64,000 bases of DNA, taken from the NCBI GenBank assembly GCA_029891385.1, contig CM057229.1:3783001-3847000 (forward strand), in the 5' to 3' direction. Position 1 is the first letter of the stretch; each line of letters opens with the position of its first letter. The position numbers were made by a program, and so were the translations under genes. Shown in pieces: positions 21,326-34,963 of this stretch. Under the pieces are notes generated by a model that was not told where the DNA came from, searched no databases, and worked only from the letters and a program-made list of their open reading frames with translations. The stretch is from Erythroxylum novogranatense. Taxonomy: Eukaryota; Streptophyta; Magnoliopsida; Malpighiales; Erythroxylaceae.

Positions 21326-21751
21326 TGGTCGGGTAGGTCGTGCTGGGCCCGACCTAGTCATAACGACCCGTGGGTCGACCGGTCCGTTCCTCAAAAAGCA
21401 TTCTTACACCTATGCCAAGCCCAGAGCCAATCCACAATCTCCTCGGCCCATTCGCAGGTGAGAGTCTCCCATGCACACGTAAAGACTTAGACTTAGGTAT
21501 TGCTCCATATATAAGGTATAATTCTACCATAACGGAGGTATGCATGATCATAACCCTAGTTTTCTTCGTATACAGCAATCTCACCTCCATCAAAAAGACT
21601 GACTTGAGCGTCGGAGGGGCTGATTGAGAAATAACCCCCGGCGTGCCTTCCTTGTTTTGCAGGAACCTTCAAACCGGAGCTCTCGCGAGAACCAACCATC
21701 TCCATGGATCCAAACGGCAACGTGCAGTCTCATCAAAACTTGGCTGAACCA
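21326..21751 (+). repeat. Tat-1 3' LTR
   Basis: 426 bp, starts TGGTCGGGTAGG and ends GGCTGAACCA, followed by the target duplication ATGTT. It matches the 5' LTR along its length. The first 70 bases differ most, including GGTCGTGCTGGGCCC against GGTCGTCTTTGGGCCC. Confidence 0.93.
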
Positions 21752-21756
21752 ATGTT

Positions 21757-21997
21757 TATATGTTAATAACGTTAATTGATCTTTTCATGTCATTTTTCAA
21801 TTTAATGAAAATCTTAAATTTTGGTTTTCAGGCCTCCTTCGGCAATCATTCCTCTTGAGTCGTGTTCCAACGGAAGGGCCCGCTTGCGCTTAACAATCTT
21901 TAAGATAAAAATAATAATAACGACCATCATCTCTTTTCTCTTAACTTCATGCTTGTTGACATTAATAAGCGAAACGAGATGATTGTTATTCTGGTTA
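21757..21997 (-). repeat. Duplicated SCPL 5'-flank block, part 2
   Basis: Continuation of the block broken at 9933. It matches 30036-30275, including TATATGTTAATAA, CATTCCTCTTGAGTC and GCGAAACGAGATGATTGTTATTCTGG. After this last motif the copies diverge: here into the copia element, at 30275 into the end of the intact SCPL gene. Confidence 0.85.
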
Positions 21998-22209
21998 TTA
22001 TAATCCTCAATGTGTTAGGAATTTAGTTTTTATTACAAAATTGATAATGTAGGATTTTAATTTAAGATTAGAAATGGTATTTTTCCTTGTTTATACATAA
22101 GTACTATTATAGTTTTGTACCTTAATTGATTGTTTATATAATTTTAATCTTGATGTTGATTTTGCTGCATCTCTATTTCATGTTGATCATATTATAGGAA
22201 GTAAACATA

Positions 22210-22831
22210 ATACACAAAATGAATGTTTTGCTTTTTTGTGATATAAAAAATTAGGTCATATAAAAAAAGGTACAAAGGTTAGTTAAAAATGACATCTTAC
22301 TTTCATTGGATTTTGTTGACTGGGATATATGTGTAGATTGCATTAAACGCAAGTAAACCAAACATATATCAAGGCATCCAGTCACAAGAAGTAATGCAGT
22401 ATTGGAATTAATACATACTGACATCTGTTGTACTTTTGATGTTCTTTCTTGAGGTGACGAAAAATATTTCACTATCTTTATTGATGACTTTTCACAATAT
22501 AGTTATATTTATTTGTTGCATGAAAAATCTCAGTCTGTGGACATCCTAGAGGTGTTCGTTGATGAGGTAGAAAGACAGCTAGATACAAAGTAAAGATAGT
22601 GAGATCTGATAGAGGTGACGAATATTATGGAAAAGTTGATGAATGTGGACAATGTCCAGGTCAATTTGCAAATTTTTTTGCGAGTCGAGACATATGTGCG
22701 CAATACACAATGCCTAGTACACTACAACAAAATGGTGTAACCGAAAGGCGAAATTGTACTCTTATAGATATGGTTAGGAGTATGTTAACTTATAGTTTTG
22801 TATAGTTATCATTGTGGATGCATGCATTAAA
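22210..22831 (+). pseudogene. Copia integrase, left part
   Basis: Degenerate remains of the pre-integrase and integrase core are seen: KKLGHIKK-like zinc-finger region (about 22242), CVDCIKRK-like (about 22333), LIHTDIC (about 22410), FTIFIDDFSQYSYIYLL (about 22468), VRSDRGDEYYG (about 22601), and PSTLQQNGVTERRN (about 22710) with the catalytic Glu retained. Stops and frameshifts occur at about 22255, 22452, 22590 and 22803. The frame runs into LWMHAL at 22814-22831, where the solo LTR inserts. Confidence 0.85.
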
Positions 22832-25800
22832 TGTAGCACCCACGTACCCGACATCTTGAGTGATATTCGAGTACGTACCATGCAAGAGTGACATACTATA
22901 ACAGCCAGCCAGTAAAATCTCATTACATTTTTTCCCAAAACAACACATATGCATAAATCAATAATCAAATCGGGCCTACTTTATTCATAAACTTTTTCAA
23001 TCGTAGTAATACAATCATAAGAATTTCAATAGCCATTTGGGCCCATTACAAATACAAAATACTTGTAGTCATAATTTCATTACATTGCAAAATCATTTAC
23101 AAACATTTCCAATTTGGAAAGTTATTACAAAACATAAATATTCGAATACACAAGTTACAATAATTGTGGAAGACTCAATTTGATACAAAATAAAAAAATA
23201 TAAATGCAGACGTAACTGATCCCGACCTCTATCTATTACTTGAATACGGTGGCTATACTCCTGTTTGGCTAACGAGATAACTCTTTTGAGCCTGAAAAAT
23301 ATTATAAAATTTTGGGTAAGTTTTGCAAATTTAGTGTGTGACCATTCTCGATGACTCACTCGATCACATAACATATACAATTCATCAATTCATCATATTG
23401 AGTCACATACATTACACATTCACTTAAGCATATATCATATTCACAAAGCATTCAAACTATTAAAACATACATAACAATTTTATATGCAATGTATATGAGA
23501 TTTACTTTCAATTATTATTGTTGTGATCGAGTGCCTATAACTGTCCCGTATCTATTGGAAATACTGGGCTTATTTTACATAGTGAGCTTTTGACTCTTAA
23601 ACACTTTTTGAGCTCTAAACTTTTTTTTTCACATTTTAAGTTTTAAGCTCTTTTTTGGTAGCTACTTCGGTCACAATGACCTTTATGTTCATGCATTCAT
23701 GTAATTGAATGTTTCACATTTTCATATTCTCAATCAATCACTTTCACATATCATCAAACCTTAGTCCGACATTTAACATTTAAGTTGAGAATCACTTTTT
23801 CATTCGTATACATATTCACATTTTTCTTAGGAACTAGGTCCGACATTTAACAATCAAGTCATGTATGGAATGCATGTCTCATAATCAATCAATCATATCA
23901 AGAAGCATTTAGTTCGTCACATTCACATACAAGTAGCACTTCGATATCATATTCATGCACCAAGTCTCGGACCTTCATTGTCCGGAATCAGTGTAATCAC
24001 AATCACATTCATTAGTAATTCAATACATAATTAAAACAAAACAAACAGTAAGTAAGATCATATAGGTCGACTCACAGTACGCTCCAGAGTAGCATTGGCT
24101 TCCATGATCTAGAAATGTTTAAATGCGAACATTTAACCTGCACATCACAATTATGCAATATGCACGTTGCACACACATTAATAAATGCACAATCACATAA
24201 ACATTTAGTTTTACACATTTGTATATGTGTAATGTACAATGCATGCTCAATGACAATCCTGGTATATTATCAAAATTATCATCTTATGTTCATTCTCTTT
24301 TCATAATTCATATATGTCTAATTGAACTTAGGTTTACAATTCATTTTTACATGATAATTCTAAATTCATCATTCAATCTTTACCTTTTGTATGTGTGGAG
24401 CTTATTCTCAAGATTACATCTCAAGAACACTTGGTTACTCCTTATCATAACTCAATTTCTCGTCATCTCTTTTCTAACCGTATATGATCTGATAATACCC
24501 AATTCTCATTCTCAATTAATTACCTAATACATATTACTTAACTCCTTTGAATCATAATTACAATCATATGAACATCTTCATTCCCATTATACTCATGCCT
24601 TTGATACATTGATATCATCCATTAATTCACTAAGTTATAACCTCCATTGTTACTTCAAACATTTCAAACATTAGTCACCTAACTCAAAGATCATTATAGG
24701 TTCAATTTAAGACCCATTTAAGCCTTAATTAAGATCATTTGACCCGTGAATATCCGTTAGGCGAACATCCATGTCTGTTAAACGGACCTTTACGGGTCAC
24801 TTACAGAAGTCTTAAAATTTGACCCTCTAGACATCAAAAACTCTTCTCATCATAGAATTTGTAGATCTCGAAGTCCTCTTTAAAAGCATACCTAAATGAA
24901 CTCAATTGGAGTTCTACAGAAAAAGTTATGCCACTTTCCCCAACATATGTCCAATTGCGTTCTATGTTTTCCAGATTTCTAACTCTTTACTTACAACATT
25001 CAATTCCTCATGCTTAGTATATCATTTCTAGTTCAATACTCATCATTTTCACATTATTCTAACTCCAATTCAACTTAATATCATCCATAAAAAAATATAA
25101 TCCATAATTGATCATGAACACTAAAACAAAACATATACATATATACACATTCATTATCAACTTTCTGTACCCAGTACTCACTTCTAGTCAAATTTTGAAA
25201 CTCTTAAAGATAGAATTTGAATTCTATGTCTTCATGAAATTTGAATTCTATGTCTTTATGAAAATTGTAGCCTTATGTCTCTAATTTAATCCAAATAAAA
25301 AATCATTCCATTTGAATATCTACAGATCAATTCATGGCTAAAATACCAATGCATATACAATGGAAATGTTACAGTTAGCATTTCAGCACATTTTAAACAC
25401 CATTATCATTTTATCTCTAAAATTCCATCTTAGTTCTTCCCTTTTCAAGAAACTACACTTGCCTTTTCTTTAACTTCAAAGCTCAATCTATTTCCTCACA
25501 TGAGAACTTATAACTCACATTTCTCATATACTCAAAACAAAACATATTTGAATCACTCATTCATTCTCATCTCTACACTCATCCATTAACACAAAATAGG
25601 TTATAAACTCATCTCAATATTCATCAACTTCCAATTCTCGTTAAAACATCATTTTCACAACCAATCCATCTTACAAAAATGTTTAGCATAGTTCATAATT
25701 TTTTACTTATCGTTTACACAAAATAAAACATGAGCATACCCATTCTTCATCCACGTTACATATATATATTCATCACCATTTACAGCACCAATCACCTGTA

Positions 25801-26831
25801 AAACAACTCTTAACCCATTATTTAGTATTTATATGAAACAAAACATCAATATACATACATAACCAACGTTCTAGCATATACTAAACTCCTTTGTCATGAT
25901 CATTTATCACTAAACTATCATCATACTTATCTCATTCAACAAATCATAAGGAACAATATGCTACTTACTTGAGTTAGCTTCAGGATCTTCAAAATCACCA
26001 ATAAACTCTAACTCTTTCCTCTCCGTGATCATCAACTTTCATGGAGGAATGGGTTGGGTCTTTTAATAGCAAGGTGAAAAAGACAAAGAAAATGAAAGTA
26101 GCAAGTCAAAGGTGAGAGCAAGATTTAATGTTTATGAAGGTGCGTGAGAGTGAGTGTCATGGAGATGAAGAAGATGAGAAAGAGATTAACAAGAGATGGG
26201 GACAATGAATAAAGTGAAAGACAAATAAAAGTAAGATGGTCTTTCAATGAAGAGTGAATAACGTGAGTGAGGGATGAGTGGTCAGTGGCAAGTGTGGTGA
26301 CATTTGTCACTTGCCACTTGTCATCTTTTTGTGATTTCCAATTGGCTTTTTAAAAAAATTAATCCATTTGTCTCCAATTTTTAACTCAAATTTCTCTCAA
26401 TTTTTAATGACATTTGTCATTAAATCCCAATGTCATATATAAAAATTTTCACTGTCATTTGACATTTGTTTCTACCACTATTCGTTAATTATTCTACCAG
26501 TTGGTATTTTTTCTAGTCCAAAAATACCCTTAGATTCCAGAAAATTCCCAAATTTTTACTAAAAATTATGGGTCAATAAGTATACTTTCCAAATCAATAC
26601 TTAACATATACAATTTACAAATTAAAAAACAATCACATTTATAGATCAATTATACCCGGAATATGTCAATGAATGTATGTACCGTCATTTTAATGTGCAA
26701 AAATTCAAATTCACATGCGTATATGCTAACATTATGCATGAGCATGAAATGCATTTTTCTTAATCTCTCTTTGATCTCACATGTACGAAATGTTAGGGTT
26801 CTAACCTTTAGTATAGAAACGGGATTTTACA
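22832..26831 (-). mobile_element. Solo LTR, 4,000 bp, probably Ty3/gypsy chromovirus (Tekay/Del type)
   Basis: The insert starts TGTAGCACCC and ends GGGATTTTACA, with perfect 5-bp target duplication TTAAA (22827-22831 and 26832-26836). The TG..CA ends are typical of an LTR, and no internal coding region is found across exactly 4,000 bp. TGTAA/TGTAGCACCC ends and 2-5-kb non-coding LTRs are typical of Tekay/Del elements. Minus orientation is favoured because the reverse strand carries the GTCGGGATCAGTTACGTCTG-type 3' LTR region seen in that group. It lies in the copia integrase and would restore the frame if removed. A solo LTR implies recombination between two LTRs of a full element. Confidence 0.78.
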
Positions 26832-26836
26832 TTAAA

Positions 26837-29044
26837 GACTGCTGCGTATCTGTTTAATATGATTCCTAGTAAAACATTTCCTAAGATACCTTATGAATTA
26901 TGGACAGTAAGGAAATCTAGTTTACGACACCTTCACATTTGGGGTTGTTCAGCAGAAGTAAGACTGTATAATCCATATGAAAAGAAGCTTGATGCAAGAA
27001 TTATTAGTGGTTTTTTTATTGATTATCTTGAAAAATCAAAAGGGTACATTTTTATTGTCCTAACTATAGTACGAGAATAATAAAGTCTGATAATGCTCGG
27101 TTCATTGAAAATGGTCAAATCAGTGAGAGTGGAGAATCACGAAAAGTGGATATTCATGAGAATCGAATAAAAACTACTCCAAGTAGAGTAGACACCACCA
27201 CATCAGACGTGATCCCACCGGTTGTTATTCCTTTTGTTGCATCACGGATACGCAATATAACAGAACAACAAATTAATGTTCCAATTCCACAAGTTGAACA
27301 TATTAATGACGAACTAGCTAATGGTGATTAAGTTACAAATGATCAAATAATGTCACAAGATGTAGCATTACGAAGGTCTGCAAGGCAAAGAAAACCAGCT
27401 ATTTCAAGTGATTATGAAATTTACTCACTTGAATATGAATGTAGACTTGAGCATTGATAAAGATTCAGGCTCATTTAAACAAGTCATGAAATGTAACAAT
27501 TTTAAAAAATGGTTCAATGTTATGAAAGAAGAGTTGAAATCAATGGATGACAACAAAGTTTGAGAATTAGTTAAGTTTCCAGAAGGTGTAAAGCAAATGG
27601 GTTGTAAATGAGTCTTTAAGACCAAACATGACTCACAAGGCAACATTGAAAGGTATAAAGCCAGACTTATTGCCAAAGGTTATACTAAAAAAAATGACAT
27701 TGACTATAAAGAGACATTCTCATTAGTTTCAAAGAAGGACTCTTTAAGAATTGTTATGGCCCTAGTGGCTCATTATAATTTAGAGCTTTACCAAATGGAT
27801 GTAAAGACTGCCTTTTTAAATGATGACTTGGAAGAAAAAGTGTATATGGATCAACCAAAAAGTTTTAAAACCACAGAAAAGGAAAAATTATTGTGTAAAT
27901 TAAAGAAGTCAATATATGGACTGAAACATGCTTCCCGACAACGGTATCTTAAGTTTAATGATACCACTACGTCTTACGGTTTTGAAGAAAATATTGTTGA
28001 TCGGTGTATCTATATGAAGATCAGTGGGAGTAAATTCATTATATTAGCCCTATATGTTGATGATATCCTTATTGTTGCAAATAATATGGTATTGTTACAT
28101 GATGTCAAGAATTTTCTTAATAATAATTTCGAAATGAAAGATATGGGTAAGGCATCTTATGTGATAGGAATAGAACTATTCTGTGATAGATCATAAGGAT
28201 TGTTCGGATTGTCTCAGAAAGTATATATCGAAAAAATATTAGAAAGCTTTAAAATGAAAAAGTGCTGTACAAGGATAGTTCCAATCCAAAAAAGGGACAA
28301 ATTTAATCAAATGAAATGTCCACAAAATGATTTGGAACATAAGCAAATGGAGTCTATTCCTTATGCGTTATTAGATGGGAGCCTAAATTATGCTCAAACA
28401 TGCTCTCGACCAAATATTAGTTTTGCTGTTAGAATGTTTGGCCGATATCAAAGCAATCCTGGAATGGACCATTAGAAAGCTGCAAAGAAAGTCCTTAGAT
28501 ATTTACAAGGCACCAAGGACTATATGCTCACAATAGAAAATCAAAATCAACCCATCTCGAAGTGATAGGTTATATGGAATTAGACTATACCGGATGTGTG
28601 GACTCACAGAAATCTACATTCGATTATCTGTTTGTATTAGCTGGAGGAGCAATTTCATGAAAAAGTAAAAAGCAGCCTGTCATTGCTACTTCCACTATAG
28701 AAGCTGAATTTGTGGCGTGCTTTGAGGCCACGGTTCATAGATTATGGTTGCAAAACTTTATCTACGATATTGGTATTGTCGACAGTATTGTTAAACCATT
28801 AAGGATTTATTGTGATAATTCTGTAGTCGTTTTCTCATCTAAGAATGACAAGTATTCAAAGGGTGCCGAACAAATGGATTTCAAATACTTGTTTGTGAAA
28901 GAAGTGCAAAAATATAAAGTGTCAATTGAGCATATTGATATATATCTAATGATAGCAGACCTGTTAACTAAAGGTTTACCGCCCAAAACATTTGTTGGCC
29001 ATGTTGAACAAATGGGCATTATGAATAAGTCCTTGTTAGCATAG
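26837..29044 (+). pseudogene. Copia integrase C-terminus, reverse transcriptase and RNase H
   Basis: Continues from the insertion with TAAYLFNMIPSK, PYELWTVRKSSLRHLHIWGC and the integrase tail (about 26850-27080). Reverse transcriptase follows: ARLIAKGY-like (about 27665), the MDVKTAFLNDDLEEKVYM motif with catalytic Asp (about 27795), KKSIYGLKHASRQ and LYVDDILIV (about 28050) with both Asp residues intact. RNase H shows ATSTIEAEFVA (about 28690), YCDNSVV (about 28810) and the LLTKGLPPK tail (about 28968). Stops at about 27330, 27456, 27561, 28195 and 28474 break the frame. The protein ends at TAG near 29042. Confidence 0.88.
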
Positions 29045-29392
29045 AAGTCTAACATGTATATATACATATCATTGTCTTGCTCAAATTGTCATGACACTCG
29101 TGAATTCAATTAATGTTACATTTGTTTTTGCTCACTTACTTATTATCTAAATTATGTTGTATACAATCATTGTTTCTGTGAGATAACAATTACAGAATTA
29201 CCCACTTAACGTTATATGACTTGAGATGATTATGTGATGCATGGAAGGAATCATGTTGTATAACTTGTGCCCGCCATGATCCAATCATCTTAATTCACTT
29301 ACGGTTGATTTGATCGATTCAATGTATTGTATACACTTAATTACCGTTTTATTGTTGAACCATCAAGTCATCTCATGGGCCAAGTGGGAGAA

Positions 29393-29718
29393 TGTAAGAT
29401 ATTCTATGGCTCATGTGAGTTATAGATTTGAGTCTATTGAAAAGAGCTCAAGATCATAGTTATTGGGTCTCAAAGAGTTTGGCTCAAATGGGTCCTAGAC
29501 CGTGTCCCTCTCTCCTTAAATTGACCCAAAAGACATGTTGGTTGGTCAACACGACATGTTGTTTTGAGAATCATTAAAGAGGTGTTTATGAACCAGTGAG
29601 AACACCAATTTTACAAAAGACGAAAGATAGAGAGGTAATAAACTCTTATCAATAACATAAAAGGAAATGGAATCAGGTTTGCTTACAATATTATTCATCG
29701 ATCCATAATTATTTTATA
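29393..29718 (+). repeat. Probable copia 3' LTR
   Basis: CAAGTGGGAGAA at 29381-29392 is a typical copia polypurine tract, and TGTAAGATATTC follows immediately, as an LTR would start. No 5' partner remains, so the right end cannot be set by comparison. It lies somewhere before the SCPL block that begins near 29719. Confidence 0.6.
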
Positions 29719-30275
29719 AGCACCAGAAACAAAAGCTTGAGCACTTGTGCTTTCATTTTATTTATCTAGAGATATCTACAAAGTTGAAGAAGATTGACCA
29801 GAGTGTATGCTTTTCGCATGTCTGTATCATTTGTTTCCCACCGTAATTTTGAAATATAATTATTATTTCAATAGTGTAACTTTTATAAGTTATTAGTTGT
29901 TAATATTATCAATGTTAAAAATATTATTTTAATAAAATATTCATAAAAATGTCAAAGACCTTAATGATTATGGTGCTTTTGTTCATTACTCCAAATAATC
30001 GGAATCCTAAAGTTAATTGATAAATTCTGAAAATGTTTATATGTTAATAATGTTAATTGATCTTTTCATGTCATTTGTCAGTTTAATGAAAATCTAAAAT
30101 TTTGGTTTTTAGGCTTCTTGTGGCAATCATTCCTCTTGAGTCATGTTCCAACAGAAGGACTTCCGTGCGCTTAACAATCTTTAGGATAAAAATAATAATA
30201 CTGACCATCATCTCTTTTCTCTTAATTTCATGTTTGTTGACATTAATAAGCGAAACGAGATGATTGTTATTCTGG
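29719..30275 (-). repeat. Second copy of the SCPL 5'-flank block, with 13 codons of SCPL exon 1
   Basis: An uninterrupted copy of the block split at 9655-9933 and 21757-21997. On the minus strand it runs from the 3' side of the intact SCPL gene to an ATG at 29756, followed by only about 13 codons of an SCPL signal peptide before the copia LTR. It is therefore the promoter and start of a lost downstream SCPL copy. It shows the arrangement before the Tat-1 insertion. Confidence 0.85.
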
Positions 30276-30292
30276 GAGTAACGCTACCATCC

Positions 30293-32469
<2,177 letters not shown>

Positions 32470-32521
32470 TTTCTTGTTTCGAGACATTCACAAGTTAATG
32501 ATGATTGCTCTGTGTGTGTGT

Positions 32522-32531
32522 GCTTTTATAA
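32522..32531 (-). promoter_or_regulatory. TATA box of the SCPL gene
   Basis: The minus strand reads TTTATAAAAG about 55 bases upstream of the ATG at 32469. The paralogue at 62098 has TTATATAAAAG in the same position relative to its ATG. Upstream sequence to about 32720 is also related between these two paralogues. Confidence 0.65.
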
Positions 32532-32841
32532 ATGCGATTATGGGCATTTATATACTTCCTGTTTCGGAAACTCCCTCGGTACTGTCCTTGGACTTCCGGT
32601 CCAAGGTCGGCTGCCGAACAATTGAGGCGGGCCAATTATATATTTAACGACCGTGGCCCCAGCCATCCCATTTTGCACTTTGTTCTGTCGTTGCCTGAAA
32701 TAAAAGTTGAACTTCTTTGTTAGGTGCAGACCGAGTTTTCAAGACTACAGACCGAATTACGAGGGCATCCAGATTCTTGGAGAAATTATAAGAATAATAC
32801 AACTAGCATGTATGGAACAAGACTTAGTGTAAATTTGGTTT

Positions 32842-33266
32842 TGGTTCTGCCGGATTTTAGCTGAACTGTACGTTGCCGTTCGGATCCATAAATCGGCTAC
32901 TTTCTGTGATGAATCCGACGTGAAGATACCTACAAAACAAAGAAGGTTTGTCGGGGGTTGTGTCCCGATTAGCCCCTCCGATGCTCAAGTCAGTCTTTTA
33001 GTGAAGGTGAGGTTGATGAATGCAAAGAAAAACTAGGTTATGATTGCGTACCTCAATTTGGTGAAATTATCCCTTAAATATGAAATAACAACTAGGTTTT
33101 AGTCTTTTACGTGTTTGCATGGGAGACTTCCTTCTACGGATGGGCCAAGGAGGGCATGAGCCGGACTTGGGCTTGGCTTAGGCATAAAACTGATCTTTGA
33201 AGAATAGACCGATCGGCTCACGGGTCGTTTTGACTAGATCTGGGCCCAACACGGCCTACCCGACCA
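32842..33266 (-). repeat. Tat-2 3' LTR
   Basis: 425 bp. On the minus strand it starts TGGTCGGGTAGGCC and ends CCGGCAGAACCA. About 20 differences from the 5' LTR were noted by eye. It contains the MDPNGNVQ-coding start sequence found in all LTRs of this family. Confidence 0.92.
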
Positions 33267-33269
33267 TAA

Positions 33270-33283
33270 GCCCCCTACTCCTC
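33270..33283 (-). promoter_or_regulatory. Tat-2 polypurine tract
   Basis: The minus strand reads GAGGAGTAGGGGG next to the start of the 3' LTR, matching the Tat-1 tract. Confidence 0.8.
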
Positions 33284-33354
33284 GAGTCTGAGCGAAGAGA
33301 AGGGTCGGAGGAGTATGTAAAGGTTTTATAGCCCGTACATAGAACGACTCGTGA

Positions 33355-33552
33355 TTGTGGCGATCGGTTGAGCATTGAGATGTAGCTCGTCCGTAGGTCA
33401 GCTAATGAAGTAGTCGATCGGTCGGGCATTGTTGTTGTAGCTCGGTCATGGGATAGCTCGGGTAGTCCCGATCGGTCGGATGCTGACTAGTTGTGTGTAA
33501 CTGCTCGTACTGGGATCGGTCGACTGAATGCCCCAACCGATCGATCTCGGCA
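33355..33552 (+). promoter_or_regulatory. Spaced GATCGGTCG motifs upstream of the Tat-2 antisense promoter
   Basis: GCGATCGGTTG, GTCGATCGGTCGG, CCGATCGGTCGG, GGGATCGGTCGAC and CCGATCGATC occur near 33360, 33415, 33468, 33513 and 33538, mostly 45-55 bp apart. Flanking sequence around the last two is also shared with Tat-1 (for example CACTTATTGC against CATTTATTGC). Confidence 0.5.
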
Positions 33553-33833
33553 CTTATTGCGCGACAACTCGCGCTGGAATAGATCGGGTGGTTATCGTTG
33601 GTGAGCGTGCGGAGCATTTATTGTCGACGGCGCTATTTACCGTCGACAAATTTTCGAATCAAACGATCGTCCTCATGACCGTCGATGCCTATCATGCGCG
33701 TCCTTTCAACTGCTCGCGTCCCTGCATTTTGAATAACCCTAATTCTTTTTGGCTCGGATTGTGTTGCGTGTCCAAGCATGGCTTGGATTTTCGCCACGAT
33801 CGCACTCGATTGGATTGCTCATTCGGCGTTCCT

Positions 33834-33840
33834 TATAAAA
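33834..33840 (+). promoter_or_regulatory. TATA box of the Tat-2 antisense gene
   Basis: TATAAAA in CCTTATAAAACTCG, about 190 bases before the ATG at 34026. Its counterpart in Tat-1 is at 20763-20757. Confidence 0.65.
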
Positions 33841-34883
33841 CTCGTAATCAACCAACTGCTTGGTTTTCTTCACGTTCGTGCTTTCTTATTCTCGCTCTGC
33901 TTTCATTTGCTTTGTCTTGCTCACAGTTTCCGGAGCTCTTCTTCCACTCCCGTTCAAATTTCCGACCTTTTACCACTAAATAGGTACGTCCTCTTCTCTT
34001 ATTTCCTCTCTTAAATTTCCTCTTGATGAGCATGTCGTCCACCGGTTCTCGAAGTGGGGTTTCTCCAAGGAGTGATGTCGCCGAAAGGGCGTCTGAAGTC
34101 GCGTTTGAGGCGATGTCGACGTCGAGGTTGGGGGACGTCGAAGAGATTTCGACGAGAGAGCGAAGAGATGGGTTGGTTGTGGAGGAATTGCCCAAAGGTA
34201 AATCAAGGATGACCGCAGCGGGGTTGAGTCGGTCCATCCTTAGGAATAATATCCCTCGTTCCTGGGAACCTAGGCTGGCTGTGGGGGATGAAAGAATCCA
34301 TAGTAACATAAACGGGTGTTTTGCTGTCTCGAAGAGCTTATTCTCGGTCGGCGGCTTGAGACTCCCATATATCCCGATTGTTGATGAAGTGTGCGCCGAG
34401 TATCAACTAATGCCAAGTCAGATTCCTCCGAACAGGTGGAGGTTCATCAATGGTCTAGCTTTGTTGTGCCATCAGATTGGCTGTCCGCCTTCAGTTAACA
34501 TCCTGCTCCACTTTTTGAGAATGAGCCAGAGCCCGAGCTCTGGAGGTGGGTTTCCTTCTCTGATGTATAAGGATGCTCGATATCGCCCAGCCGAGACGGC
34601 GTCTAAAATTTGTGGCTGGAGAACAAATTATTTCTTCGTGAAGCCTCCGGGATCTTCCTCCGGCTCCCAGCCGTGGAGGTATCCCTTAGCCGAGCGATGG
34701 AACGACTCGTCGAGTTTGTTTCTTTCTAGAGAGGAGCGGGTGGTGGCCGGCCGTATAAAGGAGCTCGGTCGATATAACTTTGCTCGGCTTATTTCAGTAT
34801 ACCATGGGGGGCCTCGGCCGACTCTCTTCTAATTGACCCCCCGCCACAAGTTAGCGGGCTAGAAGAGGAAATCGCCCCGCCTG

Positions 34884-34963
34884 GTTGATCCCTCGTGGTT
34901 GAAGTATTTATCATGCTTGTAGGTTTTGGTTCGATTTCTAACTCGTTTTCGTTGTTTGTGCAG
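34884..34963 (+). other. Predicted intron of the Tat-2 antisense gene
   Basis: CTG|GTTGATCC ... TTTGTGCAG|CCATGGC, 80 bp, phase 1. Tat-1 has the same splice context (CTG|GTTGACC ... TTGTGCAG|CCATGGC) and 81 bp on its antisense strand at 19762-19682. Exons are similar on both sides, while the intron body has diverged. An alternative reading is two adjacent ORFs, the second starting at ATG 34966. Confidence 0.65.

Larger units (their letters stand above)
9934..21751 (+). mobile_element. Tat-1: complete Ty3/gypsy LTR retrotransposon, Tat lineage
   Basis: An 11,818-bp element bounded by LTRs of 429 and 426 bp that start TGGTCG and end in CCA, with a perfect 5-bp target duplication ATGTT on both sides. 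Order on the plus strand: LTR, primer-binding site, gag, protease, reverse transcriptase, degenerate RNase H, second archaeal-type RNase H, integrase, tandem repeat array, polypurine tract, LTR. The second RNase H places it in the Tat group. Between integrase and 3' LTR lies a gene on the opposite strand (start 20546), part of which is duplicated in tandem. The coding parts contain many stops, several explicable as C-to-T or G-to-A changes. It is dead as an autonomous element. Confidence 0.95.
21998..29718 (+). mobile_element. Ty1/copia element, 5'-truncated, containing a nested solo LTR
   Basis: No 5' LTR, gag or protease is recognisable. The element starts near the integrase region, is interrupted by a 4-kb insertion (22832-26831), and resumes in the same codon with the rest of integrase, reverse transcriptase and RNase H, ending in a probable 3' LTR from 29393. 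Integrase-before-RT order defines Ty1/copia. Many stops make it inactive. Both edges abut copies of the SCPL flank block. Confidence 0.88.

Noticed and set aside
32470..32487. Upstream ATG (MSRNKK) as the SCPL start
   Set aside because: The signal peptide begins best at 32469, and the paralogue at 62098 has no ATG at the upstream position.
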